This document shows, in pieces, positions 23,903 through 33,380 of a DNA stretch of 64,000 bases. The stretch is taken from contig NZ_VKNW01000009.1 in assembly GCF_007474535.1 (NCBI RefSeq), forward strand, positions 1 to 64,000. The letters are read 5' to 3'. Source of the DNA: Chryseobacterium echinoideorum. GTDB taxonomy: Bacteria; Bacteroidota; Bacteroidia; Flavobacteriales; Weeksellaceae. Made by a program: the position numbers and the translations under genes. The notes beneath the pieces were generated by a model. It did no database searches. It was not told where the DNA came from and was given only the letters and a program-made list of their open reading frames with translations. The number at the start of each line of letters is the position of its first letter. Position 1 is the stretch's first letter.

Positions 23903-24166
23903 ATGAATCATACATCAGCGCAGCAACGAGTAAAAGAGCTTAAATCATTCTACAAAAACTGTATGTGGTTTGGTATTGTGGCAATAATTATCTTAGGAAG
24001 AAATTTTATTAAATGGATAAACACCGACTATACCTTTCACGGATCACTGGTTCTGACGGTTTGGGCAGTTGTTCTTACAGTAAAAGCAGTAAAATTATTT
24101 GTTCTGAATTCTGAATGGGAACAGAATGCCATCAAGAATGAAATGAATAATCTGAAAAAACATTAG
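23903..24166 (+). CDS. 2TM domain-containing protein (second copy)
   Basis: An 87-residue paralogue of the preceding protein. It has AQQRVKELKSFYKNCMWFG, two membrane helices (about 22-38 and 47-68) and the typical NSEWEQNAIKNEM end. It lies 26 bp after the first 2TM gene and 64 bp before the LytTR regulator. Tandem divergent copies suggest that the two proteins form a hetero-complex in the membrane, though no partner is proven by the sequence. Confidence 0.86.
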   Translation: MNHTSAQQRVKELKSFYKNCMWFGIVAIIILGRNFIKWINTDYTFHGSLVLTVWAVVLTVKAVKLFVLNSEWEQNAIKNEMNNLKKH

Positions 24167-24206
24167 TTTCTTAACGGAAATATTTATTTAATTTTAGCAT
24201 TACATT

Positions 24207-24214
24207 TAACTTTG
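24207..24214 (+). promoter_or_regulatory. -7 promoter box (TAACTTTG) for the LytTR regulator
   Basis: Exact TAnnTTTG 16 bp before the ATG at 24231, so the regulator may have its own promoter besides read-through from the 2TM genes. Confidence 0.5.
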
Positions 24215-24230
24215 AAATTATACCTCAGAA

Positions 24231-24974
24231 ATGATTAAAACTGTCATTATCGAAGATGAGAAGCCGGCTGCAAGAAAGCTTGAAAGAATGTTAGGTTTGT
24301 TTCCTGATTTAGAAATAGTTGCCAATCTGGATTCCGTGGAAGCCGCAGTAGAATGGCTTGCTGAAAATGATCATCCGCAGCTTATTTTTTCGGATATTGT
24401 TTTGGGTGATGGTCTTTCGTTTGATATTTTCGATAAAATCTCAACCAAAGCCTTTATTATTTACACAACGGCCTTCGATCAGTATACTTTAAAAGCATTT
24501 AAACTCAATAGTATAGATTATCTTTTGAAACCAATCATGGAAGAAGATCTTGCAGGAGCAATTGAGAAATTCAAGTCATTTATTCCTTCAGATAATTCTG
24601 TTAATTCATTAGAAATTAAGCAATTAATTAAAAAGGAGAAAAGCACGCTTTCCAGAATTTTAGTGAAAATCGGATATAACCTGAAAATCGTTCAGACGCA
24701 TGAAGTAAGCTGTTTTTTCAGTGAAAATAAAATTGTCTATCTGCAGACTCTGGAAAGAACATATCCTTCGGATTTTACGCTGGAAGAACTGGAAGATGTT
24801 CTGGATGAAAAGAAATTTTTCCGGGTAAACCGACAGTTTATCATCAATTCAGATTACATCAAAAATATTCACACTTCGCCCAATTATAAAGTTGAGCTTG
24901 AATTTCAACCAAAGGAAGAAATTACCGTAAGCCGCGACCGCGTGAAAGATTTTAAAGACTGGCTGATAAGTTAG
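24231..24974 (+). CDS. LytTR-family response regulator
   Basis: A 247-residue two-component regulator. The receiver domain (about 1-120) has acidic pocket residues EDE (8-10), phospho-acceptor Asp55 in IFSDIVLG, Thr in YTTAF and Lys in LLKPI. The LytTR DNA-binding domain covers about 140-245 (VSCFFSENKIVYLQT, FFRVNRQFIINSDYI). Such regulators are normally paired with a LytS/YehU-like histidine kinase, often carrying a 2TM segment. No kinase is present on either side; upstream are only the two 2TM genes and the IS110 element. Confidence 0.93.
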   Translation: MIKTVIIEDEKPAARKLERMLGLFPDLEIVANLDSVEAAVEWLAENDHPQLIFSDIVLGDGLSFDIFDKISTKAFIIYTTAFDQYTLKAFKLNSIDYLLKPIMEEDLAGAIEKFKSFIPSDNSVNSLEIKQLIKKEKSTLSRILVKIGYNLKIVQTHEVSCFFSENKIVYLQTLERTYPSDFTLEELEDVLDEKKFFRVNRQFIINSDYIKNIHTSPNYKVELEFQPKEEITVSRDRVKDFKDWLIS

Positions 24975-25047
24975 TTGGAAAGATAATAGAGAAAAAACAA
25001 AACCCCGAAACTGAATGCTTCAGGATTATTATTTAAATAAATTTGTT

Positions 25048-26235
25048 TTAAGAAATTACTCCGCTTCCAATCAGTTCTTCACCGATGTACCAAGATGCAA
25101 ACTGACCTTCTGCAATAGCAGACTGCGGTGCTTCAAATTCTACATAGAATCCTTCTTCAAACTGATACAAAGTTGCTCTCTGCAACGGCTGTCTGTATCT
25201 GAATCTTGCCATTACTTCCATTGATTCTCCGTTTTTCAGTTTTAAATCTTCCCGGACCCAGTGCAGTTCAGAGTTATCAATTTTTAAAGCCCTTTTCAAC
25301 AAACCGGGAAACTGATGTCCTTCTCCTACGAAAAGAATATTGTTTTCCATGTCTCTGGAGATGATAAAACAGCTTTCTTTATGTCCGCCAATTCCAAGTC
25401 CTTTACTTTGTCCGATCGTGAAAAACTGAGCGCCCTGATGTTTTCCGATCACTTTACCGTCGGGTTTTTTATAATTGACTTTTCGACTCAGATATTCCAA
25501 TTCTTCCTGTTTTGATGAAAATTCAGGCATTTCTTCAGCAAAAAGTGGAGAATCTTTAAAAATTTCCACAATTTCGCCTTCTTTCGGAATCAATTGTTGC
25601 TGTAAAAACTGCGGTAAACTTACTTTTCCGATAAAACACAATCCCTGAGAATCTTTTTTATCTGCCGTTACCAAGCCGATTTCTTTAGCGATTTCCCGAA
25701 CCTGAGGTTTCGTTAATTCTCCAATCGGAAACAAAGCTTTAGACAATTGATCCTGACTCAGCTGACATAAAAAGTAGGACTGATCTTTATTATTGTCTTT
25801 TCCGGCTAAAAGGTGAAAAATTTCTTTTCCGTTTTTGTCAAAAGTAGAATCTACTCTTGCGTAATGTCCGGTGGCCACTTTATCTGCGCCCAGAGACATT
25901 GCCGTCTTCATAAAAACATCGAATTTTACTTCTCTGTTGCACAGAACATCAGGATTGGGGGTTCTTCCTTTCTGATATTCATCGAACATATAATCTACGA
26001 TTCTTTCTTTGTAAAGATCGCTCATATCAATCACCTGAAACGGAATTCCAAGTTTTTTAGCCACCATTAAGGCATCATTGCTGTCCTCTATCCACGGACA
26101 CTCATCTTCTAATGTTACCGAAGCATCGTTCCAGTTTCTCATAAACAAAGCCACCACTTCGTGTCCTTGTTGTTGCAGCAAATATGCTGTAACGCTAGAA
26201 TCCACTCCTCCGGATAATCCTACAACTACTTTCAT
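25048..26235 (-). CDS. mnmA: tRNA-specific 2-thiouridylase MnmA
   Basis: ATP-dependent enzyme that thiolates U34 of tRNA Lys, Glu and Gln in the cytosol. The 395 residues show PP-loop SGGVDS (8-13), catalytic Cys99 in [10 protein letters not shown] and Cys200 in SQGLCFIG, the pair that relays persulfide sulfur. The C-terminal beta-barrel (about 300-390) is complete. Sulfur donors of the Tus relay are absent here, as is usual in Bacteroidota. It is monocistronic, with a TATTTTTG box at 26286-26293. Confidence 0.96.
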   Translation of the reverse strand: MKVVVGLSGGVDSSVTAYLLQQQGHEVVALFMRNWNDASVTLEDECPWIEDSNDALMVAKKLGIPFQVIDMSDLYKERIVDYMFDEYQKGRTPNPDVLCNREVKFDVFMKTAMSLGADKVATGHYARVDSTFDKNGKEIFHLLAGKDNNKDQSYFLCQLSQDQLSKALFPIGELTKPQVREIAKEIGLVTADKKDSQGLCFIGKVSLPQFLQQQLIPKEGEIVEIFKDSPLFAEEMPEFSSKQEELEYLSRKVNYKKPDGKVIGKHQGAQFFTIGQSKGLGIGGHKESCFIISRDMENNILFVGEGHQFPGLLKRALKIDNSELHWVREDLKLKNGESMEVMARFRYRQPLQRATLYQFEEGFYVEFEAPQSAIAEGQFASWYIGEELIGSGVIS

Positions 26236-26285
26236 GTTATTTCAATTTTACGAAACTCTTAACGGGAGTTCTTAGTTTGATGCGG

Positions 26286-26293
26286 CAAAAATA
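26286..26293 (-). promoter_or_regulatory. -7 promoter box (TATTTTTG) for mnmA
   Basis: Exact TAnnTTTG on the minus strand, 50 bp upstream of the mnmA start codon. Confidence 0.5.
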
Positions 26294-26352
26294 CGACTAA
26301 AAAGATTCGCAGAAAAGTTATAATTTTAAACATTGATAAAAACGATTTATAT

Positions 26353-26877
26353 ATGAAAAAACTAATTATTTCTTTATGTGTTTTATGTTCAGGGTTGCTG
26401 ATTTCTCAGGTTGCGGCAGATACGTCTCCTGAAAATAACCGTTGGACTTTCGGAGGAGGCGTCGGATTTGGTTTCGGAAACAATAATTATCTTAACCTTT
26501 CAGCTGCTCCAAGAGTGGGATACAGACTTACCGATGATCTTGAAGGCGGAGTTTTGGGAAGTATTTCGTGGCAGAAATCGAATGCTTACAGTTCAACGAT
26601 GTTTGGAGTAGGTCCTTTTTTGAATTATTATATTGCAAGAACATTCTTTGTAAGTGCCAATTATCAGCATTATTTCATTAATTATAAAGATAAGTTTTAT
26701 GATTTTAAAACCACTGAAAACGAAGACGCTTTGTATCTTGGTGGAGGTTATATGCAGAGAATCGGCAATAATTCTTATCTACAGCTTGGGCTGATGTATA
26801 ATGTTTTGTGGAAAGAAAATTCGAGTATTTTCTCAAGTGGTCTAGTTCCTAATATTGGATTTGTGATAGGACTTTAG
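26353..26877 (+). CDS. Small outer-membrane beta-barrel protein
   Basis: The 174-residue protein has a signal peptide (1-21, ending SQVAA) followed by a mature chain made of alternating amphipathic strands rich in Gly and aromatics (WTFGGGVGFGFG, AAPRVGYRLTDDLEGGVLGSI, FLNYYIARTFFVSANYQHYF). It ends in a hydrophobic strand (IGFVIGL). This is the pattern of an 8-stranded barrel of the OmpW/OmpX or porin-family type. Function unknown. Confidence 0.85.
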   Translation: MKKLIISLCVLCSGLLISQVAADTSPENNRWTFGGGVGFGFGNNNYLNLSAAPRVGYRLTDDLEGGVLGSISWQKSNAYSSTMFGVGPFLNYYIARTFFVSANYQHYFINYKDKFYDFKTTENEDALYLGGGYMQRIGNNSYLQLGLMYNVLWKENSSIFSSGLVPNIGFVIGL

Positions 26878-26907
26878 TGAATTACCTTTATTTTTTATAA
26901 ATCAAAA

Positions 26908-26946
26908 AAGCACCGGAGAAATTCTCCGATGCTTTCTTTTTTTATA
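26908..26946. terminator. Terminator between the OM barrel gene and clpC
   Basis: AGCACCGGAG pairs with CTCCGATGCT (one mismatch), with A and T runs outside; the two genes are convergent. Confidence 0.8.
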
Positions 26947-26961
26947 GTTTAGTTATTTAAT

Positions 26962-29496
26962 CTAAGACTGTGACTTTTCAGCAGATGATTTTTTAGGTTT
27001 TGAAGTTTTACCTTCTAAGCCGTCTTTCGCTTCATTCAAGTCCAAAACAACGGTTTCTCCTTCGGTTAATTGTTTATTAACCAGCATTTCTGCTAACAAA
27101 TCTTCAATATATTTCTGAATAGCTCTTTTCAGCGGTCTTGCCCCGAAATCTTTATCCCATCCTTTTTCTGAAATGAAATCTTTGGCTGCGTCAGTTAACT
27201 CAACTTTATAATTCAGTTTTTCAAGTCTTCCGTACAGTTTGTTGAGTTCAATATCAATAATTTTCTTAATGTCATCTTTTTCAAGAGAGTTAAAAATAAT
27301 GATATCGTCAATTCTGTTAAGAAATTCTGGAGCAAATGCTTTCTTAAGAGCATTTTCAATAGTGCTTCTCGCTCTTGAGTCTGAGTTGGTTTTTTTAGCA
27401 TTGGTTCCAAAGCCAACACCATCGCCAAAATCTTTAATATCTCTTGTTCCGATATTGGATGTCAGGATAATAATGGTGTTTCTGAAATCAATTTTTCTTC
27501 CCAAGCTGTCGGTAACGTGACCTTCATCCAAAATCTGAAGTAAAATATTGAATACATCAGGATGGGCTTTTTCAATTTCGTCCAAAAGAACTACTGCATA
27601 AGGCTTTCTTCTTACGGCTTCAGTCAATTGTCCGCCTTCTTCATAACCAACATATCCCGGAGGCGCACCCACCAATCTTGAAACGGCAAATTTTTCCATG
27701 TACTCACTCATGTCAATTCTGATCAAAGCTTCGTCAGAATCAAAAAGCTCTCTTGCCATTACTTTACCAAGCTCGGTTTTTCCGACACCTGTAGTTCCAA
27801 GGAAAATAAAGGTTCCGATAGGTCTGTTAGGATCTTTCAGTCCGGCTCTGTTTCTCTGAATGGCTTTTACCACTTTTTTCACCGCATCTTCCTGTCCGAT
27901 TACTTTTCCGTTGAGCTTCTCATCCATCTGAGCCAGCTTATCAAGCTCATTTTTGCCCACTTTAGTTACGGGAACACCACTCATCATAGAAACAACTTCT
28001 GCAACATTTTCTTCTGAAACGGTTTCTTTCTTTTCTTTAACATCTTTGTCCCATTGATCCTGAGCAGAATTCAGTTCCATTTGTAAACGCTCCTCCTCAT
28101 CCTTCAGTTTTCTGGCTTCCAGATAATCCTGTGCTTTAACAGCTTTTTGCTTTAATTCTTTGATTTCTTCAATTTTCTTTTCAAAATCAATAATGGCTGT
28201 AGGAACTTTCATGTTTTTGATATATACACGAGATCCGGCTTCATCCATTGCATCAATTGCTTTGTCTGGTAAAAAGCGATCGGTAATATATCTTGAGGTA
28301 AGGTTTACGCAAGCAGCAATTGCTTCCGGAGTATATACTACATTGTGATGCTCTTCGTATTTATCTTTGATCTGATTCAGAATCTGAATAGTTTCTTCAA
28401 TAGTAGTAGGCTCTACCATTACCTTCTGAAATCTTCTTTCTAAAGCTCCGTCTTTTTCAATATACTGGCGGTATTCGTCTAGCGTTGTAGCTCCAATGCA
28501 TTGAATTTCACCTCTGGCCAAAGCCGGTTTGAACATATTGGAAGCATCTAAACTTCCAGTAGAACTTCCTGCCCCTACAATAGTGTGAAGCTCATCAATG
28601 AATAAAATTACATCACGGTTCTTTTCAAGCTCTGTCATGATGGCTTTCATTCTTTCTTCAAACTGACCACGGTATTTTGTCCCTGCAACTAAACTTGCAA
28701 GATCCAGCGTAATCACTCTTTTGCCAAAAAGAACTCTTGAAACTTTTTTCTGTTGAATTCTTAGCGCAAGACCTTCTGCAATTGCAGATTTACCGACACC
28801 TGGTTCACCAATTAGCAAAGGATTGTTTTTCTTTCTTCTTGATAAAATCTGAGAAACTCTTTCAATTTCTTTCTCACGTCCGATCACAGGATCTAATTTC
28901 CCATCACGTGCCAAAGAGGTAAGATCTCTTCCGAAATTGTCTAATGTGGGAGTTTTGCTTTTGGCAGAACCCAAATTCCCTGTCGGCTTTCTCATCTGCT
29001 CAAAATCTTCTCTGTCATCATCGTCATCATAAGCAGAATTTTGAGGGGATTGACCAGAATTTTTCAGCATAGTCTGGTACTCTTTTGAAACTCCTTCATA
29101 GTCAACGTCGTAAGCTCCCAAAATATTGGAAGTAGGATCTTCATATTTATACAGAATACCTAAAAGCAAATGAACGGTATTAATTTCATTTGTTTTATAC
29201 TGTCTGCATTCCAGTTCTGCACGTTTTACGGCATGATCTGCCATTTTAGTGAAAGAAATATTGGTAACCTCTTCAGAAATAGGGTTTAAACTTGCTGTAT
29301 TTAAAGTTTCAATTTTTCTTCTGATTTGTGTTAAATCCGCATTAAGGTTCTGAAGGATTTCTTTTGCAGAGTTTTCTGTTTTTATAATACCTAAAAGTAG
29401 ATGTTCTGTATTAAGAAATTCACTTTTCAGCCTTCGAGCTTCATTTTTGCTTTGCTTGAACACTTGGCTCAAACCTTGTGAAAACTTATAATCCAT
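26962..29496 (-). CDS. clpC: ATP-dependent Clp protease ATP-binding subunit ClpC
   Basis: AAA+ unfoldase of 844 residues that feeds substrates to ClpP. The Clp_N double repeat covers about 1-145, including NTEHLLLGII and NTVHLLLGIL. The first AAA module has Walker A GEPGVGKS and Walker B VILFIDELH. A middle domain with a UVR-like motif (KAVKAQDYLEARKLKDEE) distinguishes ClpC from ClpA and ClpB. The second AAA module has GTTGVGKT. A Lys/Ser-rich tail ends the protein. No McsA/McsB or CtsR genes are near. It is monocistronic and preceded by an AT-rich leader. Confidence 0.95.
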   Translation of the reverse strand: MDYKFSQGLSQVFKQSKNEARRLKSEFLNTEHLLLGIIKTENSAKEILQNLNADLTQIRRKIETLNTASLNPISEEVTNISFTKMADHAVKRAELECRQYKTNEINTVHLLLGILYKYEDPTSNILGAYDVDYEGVSKEYQTMLKNSGQSPQNSAYDDDDDREDFEQMRKPTGNLGSAKSKTPTLDNFGRDLTSLARDGKLDPVIGREKEIERVSQILSRRKKNNPLLIGEPGVGKSAIAEGLALRIQQKKVSRVLFGKRVITLDLASLVAGTKYRGQFEERMKAIMTELEKNRDVILFIDELHTIVGAGSSTGSLDASNMFKPALARGEIQCIGATTLDEYRQYIEKDGALERRFQKVMVEPTTIEETIQILNQIKDKYEEHHNVVYTPEAIAACVNLTSRYITDRFLPDKAIDAMDEAGSRVYIKNMKVPTAIIDFEKKIEEIKELKQKAVKAQDYLEARKLKDEEERLQMELNSAQDQWDKDVKEKKETVSEENVAEVVSMMSGVPVTKVGKNELDKLAQMDEKLNGKVIGQEDAVKKVVKAIQRNRAGLKDPNRPIGTFIFLGTTGVGKTELGKVMARELFDSDEALIRIDMSEYMEKFAVSRLVGAPPGYVGYEEGGQLTEAVRRKPYAVVLLDEIEKAHPDVFNILLQILDEGHVTDSLGRKIDFRNTIIILTSNIGTRDIKDFGDGVGFGTNAKKTNSDSRARSTIENALKKAFAPEFLNRIDDIIIFNSLEKDDIKKIIDIELNKLYGRLEKLNYKVELTDAAKDFISEKGWDKDFGARPLKRAIQKYIEDLLAEMLVNKQLTEGETVVLDLNEAKDGLEGKTSKPKKSSAEKSQS

Positions 29497-29647
29497 AATT
29501 TATCTCATTAGAATAAAAGCAGCGTTGCTTTGTATTCGTTATCTAAATTACAAATATTTTACCAAAAAACAATTAATGACTTTATGGCAGAAAAAAGTTT
29601 TTTATCTTCCTGAAAATGATTAAGTTTGTTGTTCTCAAATTTTCCTC

Positions 29648-29872
29648 ATGAATCCCGAAATCGCTACTTATATTGGTTATACCGCTTCTGTTTTTATTGT
29701 TTTAAGTTTTATTCTTAAAGATTTAACCAAAATAAGAATTGTTAACCTTATCGGATGCATCTGTTTTGTGGTATATGGTGTATTCAGCGGGATGCTTTGG
29801 CCGGTTATTATTCCCAACGGGATTATTTGTTTTGTGCAAATTTACCATCTACTGACTGCAAAAAAGAAATAA
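29648..29872 (+). CDS. YgjV/SemiSWEET-like small membrane protein
   Basis: The 74-residue protein has three hydrophobic helices (about 5-22, 30-46 and 49-68) and only short loops, the three-helix-bundle topology of SemiSWEET/YgjV half-transporters. The segment GYTASVFIVLSFILKDL is typical of the first helix. SemiSWEETs dimerise to move sugars, but transport has not been shown for this branch. Its TAA stop overlaps the ATG of the next gene (TAATG), so translation is coupled with the glycosyltransferase. Confidence 0.8.
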   Translation: MNPEIATYIGYTASVFIVLSFILKDLTKIRIVNLIGCICFVVYGVFSGMLWPVIIPNGIICFVQIYHLLTAKKK

Positions 29873-30972
29873 TGGCTTATAAAAAAGTTCTTGTTTCTGC
29901 TTTTAGCAACCTTTACACCGATCAGAGAATAGAAAAAGTCTGCAGAACTTTACATGAAAAGGGATATGATGTTGAGCTTATCGGAAATAATTGGGGCGGA
30001 GAAGCCATCATGCAGCGTCCTTATCCTTTTTCAAGGATTCCACTGCTTTCAAAAAGTTTAAAAACGGCTTATTTTGAATTTAACTGGAAGTTGTATCATT
30101 GTCTTAAATCAAAAACTGATAATAATACCATTCTTCTCGCAAATGATCTGGATGCACTTCTTCCGAATTATTTAATTTCAAAAAAAAGGAATATCCCTCT
30201 GATTTTTGACAGTCATGAAATTTTTTCCGAAATGCCTGCCATCCAGGGCAAAATGTCTCAAAAACTGTGGCGGTATCTGCAAAATAAAATTGTTCCGAAA
30301 TTGAATTTTATGATAACGGCAAGCGAAAGCTATGGGAAATGGTTTCAGGATCAGTATAAAATTCAGCCGGTTATTGTTCAGAATTCGCCGAGAAAAATAG
30401 AGTTGAATATGAAGATTTCGGATCATCAGCCAAAAATATTGTTGTATCAGGGCGCTATTAATCCGTTTCGAGGAATTGACAAAGCCATTTTGGCAATGCA
30501 TCATCTTGAAAATGTCATTTTTAAAATTGCAGGCGACGGACCCATGAAAAAAGAATATGAAGCATTGGTGACTCAGGAAAAACTTCAGGACAAGGTACAG
30601 TTTTTAGGAAAACTATTACCGGAGGATTTGAGAAAAGAAACATTATTGGCAGATTGCGGAATGAGTATCGAAGAAAATGGCGGAGAAAGTTATTTTTATT
30701 CTTTACCCAATAAAGTTTTAGATTGCATTCAGGCGAGGGTGCCTTTGATTCTGACACCGTTTCCGGAAATGGAAAATATCAAAAAGCAGTTTGATGTAGG
30801 GGAAATTATTCATAATCATCAACCCGGGTCAATTGCAGAGGCAGTAAAAAAAGTTTTAGATAAAGGCAGAAATAACTACCAGTACGAGCTGGAAAATGCC
30901 GCAGATTTTTTTTGCTGGGAAAATGAAGAGGTAAAAATTCTTTCTGTTTTTGAAAAAGCGGCTTCTCAATAG
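29872..30972 (+). CDS. Glycosyltransferase, GT4-like (GT-B fold)
   Basis: The 366-residue GT-B transferase has an N-terminal domain with SAFSNLYTDQRIEKV and FDSHEIFSEMP (catalytic-cleft region). The C-terminal nucleotide-sugar domain contains YQGAINPFRGIDKAI, FKIAGDGPMKKEYE and SYFYSLPNKVLDCIQARVP, the E-x7-E-like segment. It likely transfers a sugar in LPS, capsule or exopolysaccharide assembly. The frame is open from 29755, but that start lies within the upstream gene; the ATG at 29872 overlaps its stop by one base. Confidence 0.88.
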   Translation: MAYKKVLVSAFSNLYTDQRIEKVCRTLHEKGYDVELIGNNWGGEAIMQRPYPFSRIPLLSKSLKTAYFEFNWKLYHCLKSKTDNNTILLANDLDALLPNYLISKKRNIPLIFDSHEIFSEMPAIQGKMSQKLWRYLQNKIVPKLNFMITASESYGKWFQDQYKIQPVIVQNSPRKIELNMKISDHQPKILLYQGAINPFRGIDKAILAMHHLENVIFKIAGDGPMKKEYEALVTQEKLQDKVQFLGKLLPEDLRKETLLADCGMSIEENGGESYFYSLPNKVLDCIQARVPLILTPFPEMENIKKQFDVGEIIHNHQPGSIAEAVKKVLDKGRNNYQYELENAADFFCWENEEVKILSVFEKAASQ

Positions 30973-31024
30973 CAAAAGGTCTATAAAATCCCTGAACAGA
31001 TTCCATAGGCAAATTTTTATCAAT

Positions 31025-31032
31025 TATCTTTG
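31025..31032 (+). promoter_or_regulatory. -7 promoter box (TATCTTTG) for the bestrophin gene
   Basis: Exact TAnnTTTG 17 bp before the ATG at 31050. Confidence 0.55.
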
Positions 31033-31049
31033 CAAAAGACAATAATTGC

Positions 31050-31931
31050 ATGAGAGTTTATAATACGAAACATTTTCTGAAAATTCTTTTCAGCTTACAT
31101 AAAAGTGATACTTTAAAAATCCTATTTCCGACGATGGTTTTGATGTCGGTATATTCTTATGGTGTGCAATATCTTGAGATTGAATATTTTCATTTAACAT
31201 CAAAGTCAAAAGTCAGCAATGTAGGAATGATTCATTCTTTACTGGGTTTTGTCCTGTCATTACTACTGGTTTTCCGAACCAATACAGCGTATGACAGATG
31301 GTGGGAAGGCAGGAAGCTTTGGGGAAAACTGGTGAACGATTCCCGTAATTTTGCCATAAAAATCAATACGATTCTTGTGGATGACAGGCAATCTGCGCAT
31401 CAGATCGCAAGATATGTAAAATATTTTCCTCACTTTCTGGCAAAACATCTTTCAAAAGAATCTACCAGACTTGCCTTAGACGAAGATTATTCTGAAATTG
31501 AAAAATCGCTGACGAATCACGGACCTTCGGATTTAATCGTGCTTCTTTCCCACAAATTATATCAGCTTAAAAAAGAAGGAAAGATTTCGGATACGGAAAT
31601 GCTGTTTCTGGATACTCAGCTTTCGGGTTTTCTGGATGTCTGCGGAGGCTGTGAAAGAATTAAAAATACACCGATTCCTTATTCTTATTCATCATTTATT
31701 AAAAAGTTTATCATTCTGTATGTTTTGGCATTGCCGGTGGCGTATGTCATTAATCTCGGATATTTTATGATCCCGCTTACCGTTTTTGTGTATTATGTTC
31801 TGATGAGTCTGGAACTCATTGCAGAAGAAATTGAGGATCCTTTTAATAATGATGAAAATGATATTCCGATGGAAGCTATTGCTCAGAATATCGAAAGGAA
31901 TGTACATCAGATTATGGGCGGAAAGAAATAA
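31050..31931 (+). CDS. Bestrophin family ion channel
   Basis: Inner-membrane channel of 293 residues, homologous to bacterial bestrophins (YneE/KpBest). Family landmarks are LGFVLSLLLVFRTNTAYDRWWEGRKLWGKL (the conserved RTNxAYxRWWE region, about 68-97), a cytosolic helical middle, YSYSSFIKKF before the last two helices, and the gate-side end EEIEDPFNNDENDIPM. Bacterial members form pentamers and conduct cations. It is monocistronic. Confidence 0.92.
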   Translation: MRVYNTKHFLKILFSLHKSDTLKILFPTMVLMSVYSYGVQYLEIEYFHLTSKSKVSNVGMIHSLLGFVLSLLLVFRTNTAYDRWWEGRKLWGKLVNDSRNFAIKINTILVDDRQSAHQIARYVKYFPHFLAKHLSKESTRLALDEDYSEIEKSLTNHGPSDLIVLLSHKLYQLKKEGKISDTEMLFLDTQLSGFLDVCGGCERIKNTPIPYSYSSFIKKFIILYVLALPVAYVINLGYFMIPLTVFVYYVLMSLELIAEEIEDPFNNDENDIPMEAIAQNIERNVHQIMGGKK

Positions 31932-32013
31932 GAAGGGTTTCAATATTATAAAGATTAAAATCCAATGTCAAAGAAGAATTCGTAAATAAATAATAAGAAA
32001 TAAATCAATTATT

Positions 32014-32544
32014 TTGGTACATAAATTAAAACTTGAGGAACTCAACAGAATAGATGTAGAAACATTTAAAAAGACCAATAAAATTCCTTTAGTAGTTATT
32101 TTAGACAATGTTAGGAGTATGCATAACGTAGGAGCAGCTTTCAGAACGGCAGATGCGTTTTTGGTTGAAAAAATTGTACTCTGCGGTATTACACCACAGC
32201 CGCCGCACCGTGAAATTCATAAAGCAGCTCTGGGAGCTACAGAAAGTGTTGACTGGAGTTATGAAAAAGATATTAATACGGCAATTGACGATCTGAAAAA
32301 TAAAGGTTTTGAAATTCTCGGAATTGAGCAGACATCAGACAGCAAAATGATTTCGGATTTTGTGATTGAACAATCTAAAAAATATGCAGTGATTTTAGGA
32401 AATGAAGTTGACGGAATCAGTGATGAGGCACTTCCAAATATTGATGCCTTTCTTGAAATTCCGCAATTGGGAACCAAACATTCTCTAAATGTAAGTGTTT
32501 GTGGTGGTATTGTGATGTGGGAGTTTGCAAAAGCCCTAAAATAA
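32014..32544 (+). CDS. SpoU/TrmH-family RNA 2'-O-methyltransferase
   Basis: SPOUT-fold methyltransferase of 176 residues. Motif 1 is ILDNVRSMHNVGAAFRTADAF (about 28-48), motif 2 ILGNEVDGI and motif 3 IPQLGTKHSLNVSVCGGIVMWEF, which together make the trefoil-knot SAM site. It acts on tRNA or rRNA ribose; the exact site is not predictable. No ATG precedes motif 1; the best start is the TTG at 32014 (reading VHKLKLEELNRID after it), with an in-frame stop upstream at 31987. A hairpin at 32546-32577 follows the stop. Confidence 0.88.
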   Translation: MVHKLKLEELNRIDVETFKKTNKIPLVVILDNVRSMHNVGAAFRTADAFLVEKIVLCGITPQPPHREIHKAALGATESVDWSYEKDINTAIDDLKNKGFEILGIEQTSDSKMISDFVIEQSKKYAVILGNEVDGISDEALPNIDAFLEIPQLGTKHSLNVSVCGGIVMWEFAKALK

Positions 32545-32545
32545 A

Positions 32546-32577
32546 AAACTGCTTCTGTCCGAAAGACAGTGCAGTTT
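32546..32577 (+). terminator. Hairpin after the SpoU methyltransferase gene
   Basis: AAACTGC/GCAGTTT and CTGTC/GACAG stack around a GAAA-like loop right after the stop. The T run is missing, so termination may be weak. Confidence 0.55.
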
Positions 32578-32728
32578 GAAATAAATCTAATAAAAAGTAA
32601 AAATGAAAGGCGACAAAGATACGTTTTTTTTATAATCCGACAAAATTTTTAACTCAAAGTTTTAAAATTTCAAAAAAAAACTTTATTATTAGGAAATGGT
32701 TTCGTTGAATTTTTTATAAATTAGCACA

Positions 32729-33379
32729 ATGTTTATCAAGGACTATGTCTCAAAAGATTTTCCGTGTTTTCACCTTACTGACTCTATAGAATCGGCAAGA
32801 GAAACAATAGAAGCATTTGGATATACACATATTTTCATCAAAAAATCTCATCACTTTTATGGTGCGATTGCCAAAGACTTTCTCTACGAAGAAGAGGGTC
32901 TGCTCAAAAATCTGGAACATCAGATTGAGCGTTTTGCTATTTTTGAGGACAATAATATTTTAGACAGCATTCGTCTTTTTTATACTTTTAATGCGAATGT
33001 GATACCTGTTATCAATAAATCTGAAAAGTACTTAGGATATATAACCTGCGATGATGTTTTTCAGACATTGTCAAGATACCCTCTTTTTTCAGAAACAGGA
33101 GCCATTATTACCGTAGAAATTCCTGCCAGAAAATATTCGATGACAGAAATTGCCAATATTGTTGAAAGCAACAACTCAAAATTTTACGGAGGCTTTATCA
33201 GTATGATTTCTGATGAGGTGATACAGGTTACTGTAAAAATGAGTAATGAAAATCTGGCTTCCATTGATGCAACATTCGACAGATACGACTACAGAGTTGT
33301 AGAGAAATACTATTCTGACGAAAAAACAGATTTGTTGAAAGACCGGTTCGGCTTTTTACAGAAATTTATAGAAATCTAA
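32729..33379 (+). CDS. CBS-domain protein with ACT-like C-terminus
   Basis: The 216-residue soluble protein has a CBS pair (about 1-125, with GYTHIFIKKSHHFYGAI and VIPVINKSEKYLGYITCDDVF) that would bind adenine nucleotides. It is followed by an ACT-like domain (about 130-210, ITVEIPARKYSMTEIANIVE and YGGFISMISDEVIQVTVKM). It ends one base before the nadK start, so the two are cotranslated. The pairing with NAD kinase recurs in flavobacteria and suggests that it senses adenylate levels for that pathway (inference). Confidence 0.88.
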   Translation: MFIKDYVSKDFPCFHLTDSIESARETIEAFGYTHIFIKKSHHFYGAIAKDFLYEEEGLLKNLEHQIERFAIFEDNNILDSIRLFYTFNANVIPVINKSEKYLGYITCDDVFQTLSRYPLFSETGAIITVEIPARKYSMTEIANIVESNNSKFYGGFISMISDEVIQVTVKMSNENLASIDATFDRYDYRVVEKYYSDEKTDLLKDRFGFLQKFIEI

Positions 33380-33380
33380 T

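Noticed and set aside
25005-25047. CTGAA/TTCAG pair as terminator between LytTR and mnmA genes
   Set aside because: The stem is only 5 bp and has no adjacent T run.
29755-29871. Upstream extension of the glycosyltransferase
   Set aside because: It lies wholly inside the YgjV-like gene in another frame; the TAATG overlap at 29870-29874 gives a natural start.
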